A stretch of 64,000 bases of DNA from Paraburkholderia lycopersici (lineage in GTDB: Bacteria > Pseudomonadota > Gammaproteobacteria > Burkholderiales > Burkholderiaceae): assembly GCF_900096975.1 (NCBI RefSeq), contig NZ_FMYQ01000001.1, forward strand, positions 598,346 to 662,345, in the 5' to 3' direction. The notes under the pieces are model-generated. The model worked only from the letters and a program-made list of their open reading frames with translations. It searched no databases and was not told the DNA's origin. The translations under genes were made by a program, and so were the position numbers. Below are positions 40,794 to 49,271 of the stretch, piece after piece; position 1 is the first letter of the stretch; the number at the start of each line of letters is the position of its first letter.

Positions 40794-40836
40794 GCCGGCG
40801 TTCGGCAGGCCGCAGGCCGTCTGCGCGCCGACAAAC

Positions 40837-40872
40837 AAAAGGCGCAGCTTCTTTCGAAGCTGCGCCTTTTTT
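40837..40872. terminator. Bidirectional terminator between topB and the LysR gene
   Basis: A perfect 11-bp stem GGCGCAGCTTC/GAAGCTGCGCC with a 4-base loop, flanked by AAAA on the left and TTTTTT on the right, serves both convergent genes. Confidence 0.93.
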
Positions 40873-40898
40873 ATCGACCGACGACCGGCGAGCCGGCC

Positions 40899-42008
40899 TT
40901 ATAGCGGTGAAATCGCCGAAGTCCGGGTGCGCGCCGCCGAAGCGCGCGCGGCCTTGGGCGCACGCTCGGCGTCCATGCCGTTGTGCTCGCCGTCGCGCAC
41001 GCTTGAGCCCGATGCGGACTGCGCGCCGTCATAGCTTTCGGCTGCGACGCCGTGGCGGGCCGCTGCGGCCGGGCGTGCGAGCCCGTCCTTGACCCACTGT
41101 TCGCCGAGCTGGCTGTTCGGCGTCTGGCTGAAGTGCTCGACGAGATGATCGATGAACGTGCGCACCTTCGCCGGCAAATGGCGGCGGCTCGGATACGCGA
41201 CGTTGATCTCCACCTGCGGCAAACGATAGTCGCCGAGCAGCCGCACGAGGCGGCCGCGCGTCATGTCGCGGCCGATCAGATAGCTCGGCAGGATCGCAAT
41301 GCCCATGCCGAGTAGCGCGAACTGGCGCAGCATCTCCGTGTTGTTCGCCACGATCACGTTGGTCGGGCGCACGCGGACCTCGCCCTCTGGCCCCGTGAAG
41401 ACGCGCTCGTCCCCCCAGTATTCGGACGGCAGCGACAGGCTCGGATGCTCCATCAGCTGTTCGGGCCGCGTGGGCGTGCCGTGCTTTTCGAGGTACGCCG
41501 GCGTGGCGCACACGGTCATGCAGCCCGTCGTGAGGCGGCGCGTGACGATGCTCGCGCTGCGCATCTGACGCGCCGTCACGACGCCCAGATCGAAGCCCTC
41601 TTCGACGAGATCGACCTGGCGATCGACCAGCGTGACGTCGGGAATGACCTGGGGATAGCGCTGCGTATACGTCTGCAGCACGGGAGCGAGATTGTGGAGG
41701 CCAAAGACGACCGGTGCGACGATGCGCAGCGTGCCGACGGGCTCGTGGTTGCGAGCGACGACCATCTGTTCGACATCCTCGAGTTCATCGAGGATCTGGC
41801 GGGCGCGCTCGAGATAGACCTGACCCGATTCGGTCAGGGAGAGACTGCGGGTCGTGCGATTGAGCAGCCGCGTGCCGAGCCGGCCTTCGAGGTCGGCGAC
41901 ATGCCGCGTCGCAACCGCATTGGAGATATCCATCGCGGAGGCGGCCCGGGCGAAACTGCCGAGGTCGGCCACTTTGACGAATACTCGCATCGACTGCAAA
42001 TGATCCAT
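40899..42008 (-). CDS. LysR-family transcriptional regulator with extended C-terminus
   Basis: A 369-residue LysR regulator. The HTH is at about residues 4-60 (FVKVADLGSFARAASAMDIS, then VATRHVADLEGRLGTRLLNRTTRSLSL) and the effector-binding domain covers about 90-300. The last roughly 65 residues are an unusual, probably disordered extension (Ala/Arg/Ser-rich). It belongs to the branch that includes AaeR/PecT-like regulators. The start is the ATG behind AGGAG. A palindromic TTGTTTC-N7-GAAACAA site lies about 160 bases upstream. Confidence 0.9.
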   Translation of the reverse strand: MDHLQSMRVFVKVADLGSFARAASAMDISNAVATRHVADLEGRLGTRLLNRTTRSLSLTESGQVYLERARQILDELEDVEQMVVARNHEPVGTLRIVAPVVFGLHNLAPVLQTYTQRYPQVIPDVTLVDRQVDLVEEGFDLGVVTARQMRSASIVTRRLTTGCMTVCATPAYLEKHGTPTRPEQLMEHPSLSLPSEYWGDERVFTGPEGEVRVRPTNVIVANNTEMLRQFALLGMGIAILPSYLIGRDMTRGRLVRLLGDYRLPQVEINVAYPSRRHLPAKVRTFIDHLVEHFSQTPNSQLGEQWVKDGLARPAAAARHGVAAESYDGAQSASGSSVRDGEHNGMDAERAPKAARASAARTRTSAISPL

Positions 42009-42167
42009 GAGACAACTCCTGCCTGTTACTCCCACTCGCTGAGAATCAGCCGTGGAAACCGCGAATTCTCCTACGACAGTGGAAAACCCGCAGAAGTTGC
42101 CTCCGAAGCCCCTATTTTCTTTGCGAATTCTTCGGCGGCACCCCAAAATGCATTAACGCATACACGA

Positions 42168-42188
42168 TTGTTTCCTGAAACGAAACAA
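42168..42188. promoter_or_regulatory. Inverted repeat, candidate operator of the LysR gene
   Basis: TTGTTTC-CTGAAAC-GAAACAA is a perfect 7-bp inverted repeat with a 7-base spacer, about 160 bases before the LysR start. LysR proteins often bind their own upstream region at dyads of this size, but this link is inferred. Confidence 0.4.
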
Positions 42189-42270
42189 TTTTGCGCATCG
42201 CAGCGAAATAGCAGGTTAAACGCCGAACAGCAGGCGATTTGCACCGCATCAAAGCGTTCGACCCTGAAAC

Positions 42271-42292
42271 GAAACAGCCGCCCAAAGGCGGC
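42271..42292 (-). terminator. Possible weak terminator after pckG
   Basis: On the minus strand a 6-bp stem GCCGCC/GGCGGC with loop TTTG is followed by a broken T-rich run (TGTTTCGTTTC). Confidence 0.35.
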
Positions 42293-42323
42293 CGCTTGGT
42301 TAGCGAGGACTTACTTCAGGCGA

Positions 42324-44174
42324 TCAAAAGCGCGTTTCCAGCCGCTTGCGCGCCTCTTCGAGCGCGTCCGGCAAGCCGTGAGCGAGCGTTTCGAACAGTT
42401 CCGCGTGCAGCGCCAGTTCGGCGCGCCAGGCGTCGGCATCGACCGAAATCACCTGCTCGAACTGCGCCGGCGTGAAATTCAGGCCGCTCCAGTCGAGGTC
42501 GCCGTAGCGCGGCGACAAGCCGAATGCATGCTCGTCCCCCTCGGCCTTGCCTTCGATGCGGCGCACCATCCATTCGAGCACGCGCATGTTTTCGCCGAAG
42601 CCCGGCCACACGAACTTGCCGTCCGGGCCCTTGCGGAACCAGTTCACGCAGAAGATGCGCGGCAGCGTCGCGCCGAGCTTCGTCAGGCGCTCCCCCGTTC
42701 GCAGCCAGTGGCCAAAATAGTCGGCCATGTTGTAGCCGCAGAACGGCAGCATCGCGAATGGATCGCGGCGCACCACGCCCTGCTGCCCCGCCGCCGCGGC
42801 CGTCGTTTCCGAGCCCATGGTGGCAGCCATGTAGACGCCCTCGGTCCAGTCGCGCGCCTCGGTCACGAGCGGCACCGTCGTCGAGCGGCGGCCGCCGAAG
42901 ACGAACGCGTCGATGGCCACGCCCTTCGGGTTCTCCCATTCGGGATCGATCGACGGGCATTGCGACGCCGGCGCCGTGAAACGCGCGTTCGGGTGCGCTG
43001 CCTTGCGGCCGGTTTCCTTCGCGATGGCCGGCGTCCAGTCGTTGCCCTGCCAGTCGATCAGATGCGCGGGCGGCTCGTCGGTCATGCCTTCCCACCAGAC
43101 GTCGCCGTCGTCGGTAAGCGCGACGTTCGTGAAGATCACGTTCTCCTTGAGCGTCGCCATGGCGTTGAAGTTGGTCTTTTCGCTCGTGCCCGGCGCAACG
43201 CCGAAGTAGCCGGCCTCCGGGTTGATCGCGTAGAGGCGGCCATCGGCGCCGGGCTTGATCCACGCGATATCGTCGCCGATGGTGGTGATTTCCCAGCCGT
43301 TCATCGCAGTCGGCGGAATCAGCATGGCGAAGTTGGTCTTGCCGCACGCCGATGGGAACGCCGCGGCGACGTGATACTTGCGCCCTTGCGGCGAGCGCAC
43401 GCCGAGAATCAGCATGTGCTCGGCGAGCCAGCCTTCGTCGCGACCCATGGTCGAGGCTATGCGCAGTGCGAAGCACTTCTTGCCCAGCAGCGCATTGCCG
43501 CCGTAACCCGAGCCGTAGCTCCAGATCTCGCGCGTTTCGGGAAAATGAACGATGTATTTGGTCTTGTTGCACGGCCACGGCACGTCCTTCTCGCCCGTCG
43601 CGAGCGGCGCGCCCACGCTGTGCACGCACGGCACGAACGCGCCGTCTTCGCCGAGCACGTCGTACACTGCGCGGCCCATGCGCGTCATGATGCGCATGTT
43701 CGCGACGACGTAGGGGCTGTCCGAAAGCTCGACGCCGATATGCGCGATGGGCGAGCCGAGGGGCCCCATCGAGAATGGCACGACGTACATCGTGCGGCCG
43801 CGCATCGAACCCGCGAACAGGCCGTCGAGCGTCGCGCGCATTTCGGCGGGCGCGACCCAGTTGTTGGTGGGGCCGGCGTCTTCCTTGCGCGACGAGCAGA
43901 TGAAGGTGCGGTCCTCCACGCGCGCGACGTCCGAAGGGTCAGAGCAGGCGAGATAGGAATTCGGGCGTTTCCGCGCATTGAGACGGCGCATCGTGCCCGC
44001 TTCGACCATCTGCGCACACAAGCGGTCATATTCCTCCTGGGAACCGTCGCACCAGACAATGCGATCGGGCTGCGTATGCGCAGCGATTTTTTGCACCCAG
44101 TCGATCAGTTTCCGGTGCCGGACCCAGGCGGGCACCTGCGCGGCGGCCTGGGCTTGGTGATCGGGATGGTTCAT
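42324..44174 (-). CDS. pckG: Phosphoenolpyruvate carboxykinase (GTP)
   Basis: A 616-residue GTP-dependent PEPCK that converts oxaloacetate to phosphoenolpyruvate, the entry to gluconeogenesis. The P-loop is [13 protein letters not shown], followed by the metal-binding [11 protein letters not shown] and the GTP-family block [15 protein letters not shown]; the early [15 protein letters not shown] segment is also typical. Length is normal. GGAGAC precedes the ATG. It is transcribed away from the D-2-hydroxyacid dehydrogenase. Confidence 0.97.
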   Translation of the reverse strand: MNHPDHQAQAAAQVPAWVRHRKLIDWVQKIAAHTQPDRIVWCDGSQEEYDRLCAQMVEAGTMRRLNARKRPNSYLACSDPSDVARVEDRTFICSSRKEDAGPTNNWVAPAEMRATLDGLFAGSMRGRTMYVVPFSMGPLGSPIAHIGVELSDSPYVVANMRIMTRMGRAVYDVLGEDGAFVPCVHSVGAPLATGEKDVPWPCNKTKYIVHFPETREIWSYGSGYGGNALLGKKCFALRIASTMGRDEGWLAEHMLILGVRSPQGRKYHVAAAFPSACGKTNFAMLIPPTAMNGWEITTIGDDIAWIKPGADGRLYAINPEAGYFGVAPGTSEKTNFNAMATLKENVIFTNVALTDDGDVWWEGMTDEPPAHLIDWQGNDWTPAIAKETGRKAAHPNARFTAPASQCPSIDPEWENPKGVAIDAFVFGGRRSTTVPLVTEARDWTEGVYMAATMGSETTAAAAGQQGVVRRDPFAMLPFCGYNMADYFGHWLRTGERLTKLGATLPRIFCVNWFRKGPDGKFVWPGFGENMRVLEWMVRRIEGKAEGDEHAFGLSPRYGDLDWSGLNFTPAQFEQVISVDADAWRAELALHAELFETLAHGLPDALEEARKRLETRF

Positions 44175-44594
44175 CGAGCTGTCTCCATTTTTAGGGCTGT
44201 AAAAAGGGATCGGCCCTTCCAGACGCTGCACGCGAGAGGCGCAACTGCTGCAAACCGACGCCGAAGGCAGATGGCGCGCGATTCGCTTCGAGCAGTTGGG
44301 CAGGTCGTCAAGGCCTTTCAGCCGGGGTTCGAAACCGTCTGTAAAGCGGCTTGCATCGCAACCCGACAAGCTGTTAAAAGTTGCAAATTCGCGACCGACG
44401 GCCGCGACAGGGACCTGCGTGCGTAGCCGTGGTCATGCGCAATTGCAATGCCTGCTGCTGCACACGGCGCGACGTGAAGGCTCCCCTTATTCATACCAGC
44501 CTTCCCGGCGCTGCATAGTGGGATAACCACCAGATGAACACCGAAGTCGCGCTACGATCAGCACGATGCAAAACACGCAAAACAACCCGCTACC
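44175..44594. other. Divergent intergenic region pckG / D-2-hydroxyacid dehydrogenase
   Basis: 420 bases that must hold both promoters and probably control sites for pckG. I see no convincing hexamer pair, riboswitch fold or ORF; short AT-rich patches occur near 44370-44390 and 44560-44580. Confidence 0.5.
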
Positions 44595-45608
44595 ATGAAA
44601 ATTGCCATCCTTGACGACTACCAGGACGCCGTCCGCAAGCTCGACTGCTTTCAACTGCTCGCCGACCACGAGGTCAAGGTGTTCAACAATACGGTGCGCG
44701 GTCTGGGCCAGCTCGCCAGCCGCCTCGCCGAAGTCGACGCGCTCGTGCTGATCCGCGAACGCACGCGCATCACCTCGCAACTGCTCGACAAGCTCCCGCA
44801 TCTGCGCATGATCAGCCAGACCGGCAAGGCGGGGCCGCATATCGACATTCCCGCCTGTACGGAGCGCGGCATCGCCGTGCTCGAGGGCATCGGCTCGCCG
44901 GTGGCGCCCGCCGAACTCACGTGGGCGCTCATCATGGCCGCGCAGCGCCGCATTCCGCAGTACGTCGCCAATCTCAAGCAAGGCGCGTGGCAGCAGTCGG
45001 GGCTCAAGACCTCGGCCATGCCGCCGAACTTCGGCCTCGGCCAGGTGATGCGCGGCCAGACGCTCGGCATCTGGGGCTACGGCAAGATCGGCCGGCTCGT
45101 GGCGGGCTACGGCAAGGCGTTCGGCATGCGCGTGGTGATCTGGGGCCGCGAGCATTCGCTCGAAGCCGCGCGCGCCGATGGCTACGAAGCCGCGGCGAGC
45201 CGCGAAGCGCTGTTCGAGGAGAGCGACGTGCTCTCGCTGCATCTGCGCCTGCACGACGACACGCGCGGGATCGTGAAGCAGGAAGACCTGCTGCGCATGA
45301 AGCCCACGTCGCTGCTCGTGAACACGAGCCGCGCGGAGTTGCTGGAAGAGAACGCGCTGCTCGGCGCGCTCTCCCACAACCGGCCGGGCATGGTTGCGAT
45401 CGACGTATTCGAGAGCGAGCCGATCCTGCAGGGCTATAGCCTGCTGCGCATGGAAAACGTGATCTGCACGCCGCACATCGGCTATGTGGAGCGCGAGAGC
45501 TACGAGCTTTACTTCGGGGCGGCATTCCGCAACATCCTCGCCTTCGATGCGGGCGACCTTTCGAGCGTCGCGAACCCCGAAGCGCTGCAGGGCGGCCGTC
45601 GCCGGTAA
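44595..45608 (+). CDS. D-2-hydroxyacid dehydrogenase family protein
   Basis: A 337-residue NAD-dependent dehydrogenase of the phosphoglycerate-dehydrogenase-like family. The dinucleotide motif is LGIWGYGKIGRLVAGYG, the catalytic Arg is in LVNTSRAELLEENAL, with Asp/Glu in DVFESEPI and the His in CTPHIGYVERESYE. The substrate is a 2-hydroxy or 2-keto acid that cannot be named. It is alone on the plus strand here. Confidence 0.92.
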   Translation: MKIAILDDYQDAVRKLDCFQLLADHEVKVFNNTVRGLGQLASRLAEVDALVLIRERTRITSQLLDKLPHLRMISQTGKAGPHIDIPACTERGIAVLEGIGSPVAPAELTWALIMAAQRRIPQYVANLKQGAWQQSGLKTSAMPPNFGLGQVMRGQTLGIWGYGKIGRLVAGYGKAFGMRVVIWGREHSLEAARADGYEAAASREALFEESDVLSLHLRLHDDTRGIVKQEDLLRMKPTSLLVNTSRAELLEENALLGALSHNRPGMVAIDVFESEPILQGYSLLRMENVICTPHIGYVERESYELYFGAAFRNILAFDAGDLSSVANPEALQGGRRR

Positions 45609-45677
45609 GCACGGCGGCATGGGGCGGCGCGCGCCGCCCCATGCCTGCGATTCCGGACGCATCCGATGCACGCCCGT

Positions 45678-46556
45678 TCAGGCGTGCGCGCCCGCTTCCA
45701 TCACCTCGGGCAAACGTGCGAGAAAGCGCTCGCCGTCCACACGGCCGAGGTTGTAGGCGTGCTGCATCTGCTGCGGGCTCGTGTAGTCCCAGCTCGAAAT
45801 CGGCACCTTGGCCGAAGGCTGCACGTAAAGGCGCAGCTGCACGCCCTGCGGCGCCTGATGGCGCATCACGAACATCTGCGGACGCGGATAGAGGCGCGTC
45901 ACCATCACCAGCACGCAGCCGGGCGTTTCGTCGAGCGCGCCAACCGGCACATTGTCGACCATTCCGCCGTCGAGCACCGGGCGGCCATCGCGGCGCAGCA
46001 CCGGCGTGAACGGCGGCGTGCACGACGACTGCAGGATCAGGTCGGCGAGATCCTCCACACTCGCGCATTCCTGCGCGGTCACGAACTCGGGATGGAAGCC
46101 GAGCTTGCGCCCAAGCGTGGGGTGCAGCGTCTTGCGGATGTGCTTTTCGATGTTGTACGCGATGAGGCCCGCGGCCACGGCACTGCGCGCACCGAGCCAA
46201 CGCGGCAGATGCGACACGCCGATGCGGATCTCGGGCGCGTCCTGAAGCCGCGCGAACGGCTCGCCGTAGATATCGAGCAGCGCCTGCCGATAGATGCGGT
46301 AGTGCGGAAACACCGACTCGCCGCGCAGCAGATTGCCCCAGTAGGCATTGCGCCTGTTGTGGCGTAGCGCTTCCTCGTAATAACGCATGACCCAGTCGGC
46401 CTCGCGCGTGTAGAGCATGCAGGCCGTGGCCGCGCCCGCCGAAATGCCTGCGATGACGCGCGGACGAATGCGCAGCTCGGGCTGGACGATGTCCCAGAAC
46501 CCCGCCTGCCACCAGCAGCGATTGCCGCCGCCGGCGAAAACAACCTGATCGAACAT
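45678..46556 (-). CDS. Patatin-like phospholipase
   Basis: A 292-residue patatin-domain hydrolase. The oxyanion region is FAGGGNRCWWQAGF, the nucleophile Ser39 is in GISAG and the catalytic Asp is in LDGGMVDNVPVG. The first motif departs from the common GxGxxKG/RG by carrying CWW after the Arg. Such enzymes release fatty acids from lipids; no signal peptide is visible. It is followed by nothing on the same strand before the dehydrogenase terminator region. Confidence 0.88.
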   Translation of the reverse strand: MFDQVVFAGGGNRCWWQAGFWDIVQPELRIRPRVIAGISAGAATACMLYTREADWVMRYYEEALRHNRRNAYWGNLLRGESVFPHYRIYRQALLDIYGEPFARLQDAPEIRIGVSHLPRWLGARSAVAAGLIAYNIEKHIRKTLHPTLGRKLGFHPEFVTAQECASVEDLADLILQSSCTPPFTPVLRRDGRPVLDGGMVDNVPVGALDETPGCVLVMVTRLYPRPQMFVMRHQAPQGVQLRLYVQPSAKVPISSWDYTSPQQMQHAYNLGRVDGERFLARLPEVMEAGAHA

Positions 46557-46604
46557 GCCTTGGCATCCTTCGAAGCGATCGAAAAACGATCGGAAGCGGC
46601 AAGC

Positions 46605-47009
46605 TTAATCGAGCAGCGCGTAAGTCGAGGTCGCGTGAACCGCCATCCGGCCTTCTTCTTCATAGAGTTCTATTTCGCCGAACACCAGGTTGCGGCCCAT
46701 GCGCAGCACGCGCGCCTTCACGAGCACGTCGCCCTTGCGCACGGCGCGCATGAAACTGGTGTTGAGCGCAACGGTCGTCATGGGCCTGAAGCCGCCGAGC
46801 GCCGCCGAAATCGCGACGATCATGGCCGTATCGGCCGCGGCCATGAACACCTGGCCGCAAATCACGCCGCCCGAGTGGCGCAGCTCGCCGGAGAACGGCA
46901 GGCGCAAGGTGGCGCTCTCTTCGGTCACGTCGACCGGCTTCATCCCGAGCGCGCGCACCCACGGGGCCAGCACGCGCTCAAGTAGCGCGTCGATTGCGTT
47001 GTCGTCCAT
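46605..47009 (-). CDS. PaaI/YigI-family hotdog thioesterase
   Basis: A 134-residue hotdog-fold protein with the central pattern HSGGVICGQVFMAAADTAM (the helix-containing HGG-type motif) and TTVALNTSFMRAVRKGDV typical of acyl-CoA thioesterases of the PaaI superfamily. Probably hydrolyses a CoA thioester; substrate unknown. Start at MDDNAID is preferred; an in-frame ATG 42 bases upstream is possible. 48 bases upstream of the patatin gene, same strand. Confidence 0.85.
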   Translation of the reverse strand: MDDNAIDALLERVLAPWVRALGMKPVDVTEESATLRLPFSGELRHSGGVICGQVFMAAADTAMIVAISAALGGFRPMTTVALNTSFMRAVRKGDVLVKARVLRMGRNLVFGEIELYEEEGRMAVHATSTYALLD

Positions 47010-47210
47010 TGTTTGCCTTTGAGAATGCGTGCCGCGCGACGATTCCGACAAAACGGAAGATGCGCAACAACTGCCTTAAGCCCGGTTTGACGCCGGGCGT
47101 GGCGACATCATACCGGGACCGAGCCGAGCCGGCGGCAAGTACGCGAACGCCCGGGCTGGCTGGCTTATAGCGCCCTCTTCAACTATTTTTAGAAAAAATG
47201 CGAAAAGGGC

Positions 47211-47239
47211 TTGGCAGACCCAAAAAGGTGTAGCATAAT
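47211..47239 (+). promoter_or_regulatory. Sigma-70 promoter of tRNA-Lys
   Basis: TTGGCA, exactly 17 bp, then CATAAT, 13 bases before the tRNA start. Confidence 0.8.
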
Positions 47240-47252
47240 CTCACTTCTGTTG

Positions 47253-47328
47253 GGGGCGTTAGCTCAGTTGGTAGAGCAGCGGACTCTTAATCCGTAGGTC
47301 GAGTGTTCGAGTCACTCACGCCCCACCA
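47253..47328 (+). tRNA. tRNA-Lys (CTT anticodon)
   Basis: A full 76-base cloverleaf: acceptor GGGGCGT/ACGCCCC, D arm GCTCAGTTGGTAGAGC, anticodon CTT in the CGGACT...ATCCG arm, T arm GAGTGTTCGAGTCACTC and encoded CCA. It marks the left edge of the accessory region. Confidence 0.98.
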
Positions 47329-47344
47329 AACGAATCAAGCACTT

Positions 47345-47371
47345 AGCCCGGTCATTCTGACCGGGCTTTTT
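47345..47371 (+). terminator. Terminator of tRNA-Lys
   Basis: A perfect 10-bp stem AGCCCGGTCA/TGACCGGGCT with a 3-base loop followed by TTTTT. Confidence 0.92.
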
Positions 47372-47386
47372 GCTTTCTGGAATCCA

Positions 47387-47405
47387 TGTAGGCACCGTGT
47401 AGGCA
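47387..47405. repeat. Direct repeat TGTAGGCA at the island edge
   Basis: TGTAGGCA occurs twice, 11 bases apart start to start, just after the tRNA-Lys terminator. Short repeats of this kind near tRNA 3' ends are often arm-type integrase sites; no integrase gene is present in the window, so this is only a candidate remnant. Confidence 0.4.
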
Positions 47406-47638
47406 TTTTGAGTCTGCATCAATCAATGCCAATCCACATGGCCCCATTTCAACATGGACTCCGCGATCCACGGGTAGGCTAACCACGATACCGCAAGACC
47501 GCGAGTTCCCTTTTCGCTCGACCGGCATCCTGCTCCACGCATTAATTGTCCGATCTGCCCCACAAACGCCTACTTCCAGGGCAGCGTCGAATATCTTCAT
47601 ACGGCACGACGTGCTAAAGTGCCCGCGCGAGGGAACCT

Positions 47639-48208
47639 ATGCTAACGAACCATGATCGGCAGAAGCTCGTCGAAGCGGTGCTGTACTTTGCCACAAACGT
47701 CAAGAAACTCGGCAAAGTTAAGCTCTTCAAGCTTCTCTACTTCCTTGACTTCGAGCATTTCCGGGACACCGGTAGGTCGGTAACCGGGATGGATTACGTC
47801 GCCTGGAAGATGGGCCCGGTTCCCGAGGCTTTGCATGGCGAGCTTTCAGCTCTGGACACCGCTGCAGGCGAGTGGTTCGGCAAGGTGGAGTTCGGTAGTC
47901 TCCAAACCAAGAGCGGCCCGATGCTTCGCATTAAGCCGCTTGGCGAGTTCGACGCGCGTTTCTTCACCAAGCGCGAACTGCGCATTCTTGAGCGACTTGC
48001 GACTGAGTTTAAGAACTCCGACGCAACCGAGATGATTGAAGCAACGCACCTCGAAAACCTTCCCTGGAATCAGGTCTACGTCAAGGAAGGGAAGAAGCGC
48101 GGCCGTATTCCATACGAATACGCACTCCGCAAGCAAGAAGCTGCTGAGATGAAATCGGTCGTGAATGAGCGTTCCGACCTTATCGCAGCGCTGAAAGGCC
48201 CAAGATGA
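47639..48208 (+). CDS. Panacea-domain protein, likely antitoxin
   Basis: A 189-residue protein with the Panacea (DUF4065, SocA-like) domain: KLVEAVLYFATNVKKLGKVK followed by FKLLYFLDFEHFRDTGRSVTG and WKMGPVPEALHGEL. Panacea proteins act as antitoxins (PanA) in many toxin-antitoxin pairs, or as phage accessory proteins. Its stop overlaps the start of the next gene by four bases (ATGA), the usual layout of such a pair. Base composition is lower in GC than the core chromosome. The antitoxin role is inferred from domain and arrangement. Confidence 0.8.
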   Translation: MLTNHDRQKLVEAVLYFATNVKKLGKVKLFKLLYFLDFEHFRDTGRSVTGMDYVAWKMGPVPEALHGELSALDTAAGEWFGKVEFGSLQTKSGPMLRIKPLGEFDARFFTKRELRILERLATEFKNSDATEMIEATHLENLPWNQVYVKEGKKRGRIPYEYALRKQEAAEMKSVVNERSDLIAALKGPR

Positions 48209-48663
48209 TCCAACCAGGGCAAATTCTCTTCCATAAGGACTTCAAGTTCACCGACGGGGCAACAAAAGACAAATACCTCGTCGTGCTCGGGAAGAGCGAC
48301 CACAACGTTGTCGTCGCCAAAACGACCTCAAAAGGGTCGCGGTACCGTAACGACTTTGGCTGTCAATCTGGCAATCGGTTTCCTGCATTCTACTTGCCGC
48401 AGGGTTCATGCTGCTTCCCCGTGTGTACCTGGATCTGCCTCGACGAGTTCTATGAATTGACCGTCGGCGGCATTGACAACCTCTCGTCACGTATTATCTC
48501 GGGCCAAATTAATCGCTTCGGATCACTGGCCGACAGTATTGTCCGAGATATTCAATTTTGCGCGATGAACTGCGACGACATTACCTCCGTTCAAGAGGGG
48601 ACAATTCGGAGCAGCTTAGCGCCAGACGCCTCCGCGAACGACAACGCGGTAAGCCAGAGTTGA
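48205..48663 (+). CDS. Partner of the Panacea protein, candidate toxin
   Basis: A 152-residue protein that I cannot place with certainty. The start IQPGQILFHKDFKFTDGATK, followed by DKYLVVLG, recalls the small beta-barrel N-terminus of PemK/MazF-like toxins (GDIVLV..F.D...KxRP), but the sequence is divergent and Cys-rich (CCFPVCTWICLDE at about residues 67-80). It overlaps the Panacea gene by four bases. Function as the toxin of the pair is inferred from position only. Confidence 0.65.
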   Translation: MIQPGQILFHKDFKFTDGATKDKYLVVLGKSDHNVVVAKTTSKGSRYRNDFGCQSGNRFPAFYLPQGSCCFPVCTWICLDEFYELTVGGIDNLSSRIISGQINRFGSLADSIVRDIQFCAMNCDDITSVQEGTIRSSLAPDASANDNAVSQS

Positions 48664-48733
48664 GAATTGCTCGAGACACGTCACTCGCGGTGTTCAGCCA
48701 GTTCCCTCTCTTGATCTGCCGCTGCCAACAGCC

Positions 48734-49201
48734 TCACTCATCAACAGCAAACTCTTCCTCTATCGGAATCGGCGAGCGCCCCGTCCCTGTGATGAATCGT
48801 TGCATCCGATCCCAGGCCGCCAGGTATCGGTGCTTCGGCACCGCGGACAATTGCTCGTCATGCACAACCAGAAGGCGCTCAAGCGCTGTCTGTTCAGGAT
48901 CGAGCAGCAGCCATTCCGCTCCTACCTCCGCGCGCTCGACACACGCGTCCAGCGCCGCCTCAGCTTGACGGTACAGATCCAAGTCGGCTCCTGACGCTGA
49001 TTCTTCCCGCAGAAAAAATGCAAGATAGATGATCCGCAGCAAATTGATAATCTGCTCGGAATCGCCCTGACCGGCACGAACCGTCGCGAACGCCAAGTGA
49101 TTCTCCAACGACAGTGCCCGCACCTTCTCGGTCGACAACGGCAGCAGCATCTCTTTCGTCAGCCCGGCACGACTTCCGCGCCGCATCGCACTTCTTCCCA
49201 C
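48734..49201 (-). CDS. Hypothetical island protein
   Basis: A 155-residue mostly helical protein. The stretch EMLLPLSTEKVRALSLENHLAF, and the later INLLRIIYLAFFLR, resemble a family of small proteins found in Burkholderiales plasmids and genomic islands that are sometimes labelled Fis-like regulators. I see no helix-turn-helix that would support such a label. The start may be MGRSAM or the next Met five residues later. Confidence 0.6.
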   Translation of the reverse strand: MGRSAMRRGSRAGLTKEMLLPLSTEKVRALSLENHLAFATVRAGQGDSEQIINLLRIIYLAFFLREESASGADLDLYRQAEAALDACVERAEVGAEWLLLDPEQTALERLLVVHDEQLSAVPKHRYLAAWDRMQRFITGTGRSPIPIEEEFAVDE

Positions 49202-49271
49202 CCGCTCTACCCTTCGTCTCTATCGAATCTTCGCGTCGTCTATGGCGACACCCCATTACGCATCGGCTTGG

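Larger units (their letters stand above)
42009..42323. other. Intergenic region between pckG and the LysR gene
   Basis: This 315-base, relatively AT-rich stretch lies downstream of pckG and upstream of the LysR gene (both minus). It holds the palindrome at 42168-42188, a second copy of its core CCTGAAACGAAACA at about 42262-42275, and a weak hairpin after pckG. No gene is seen. Confidence 0.6.

Noticed and set aside
47352..47600. An 82-codon minus-strand ORF next to tRNA-Lys
   Set aside because: It runs through the tRNA terminator and has no similarity I can recognise; it could be a remnant, but it is not supported as a gene.
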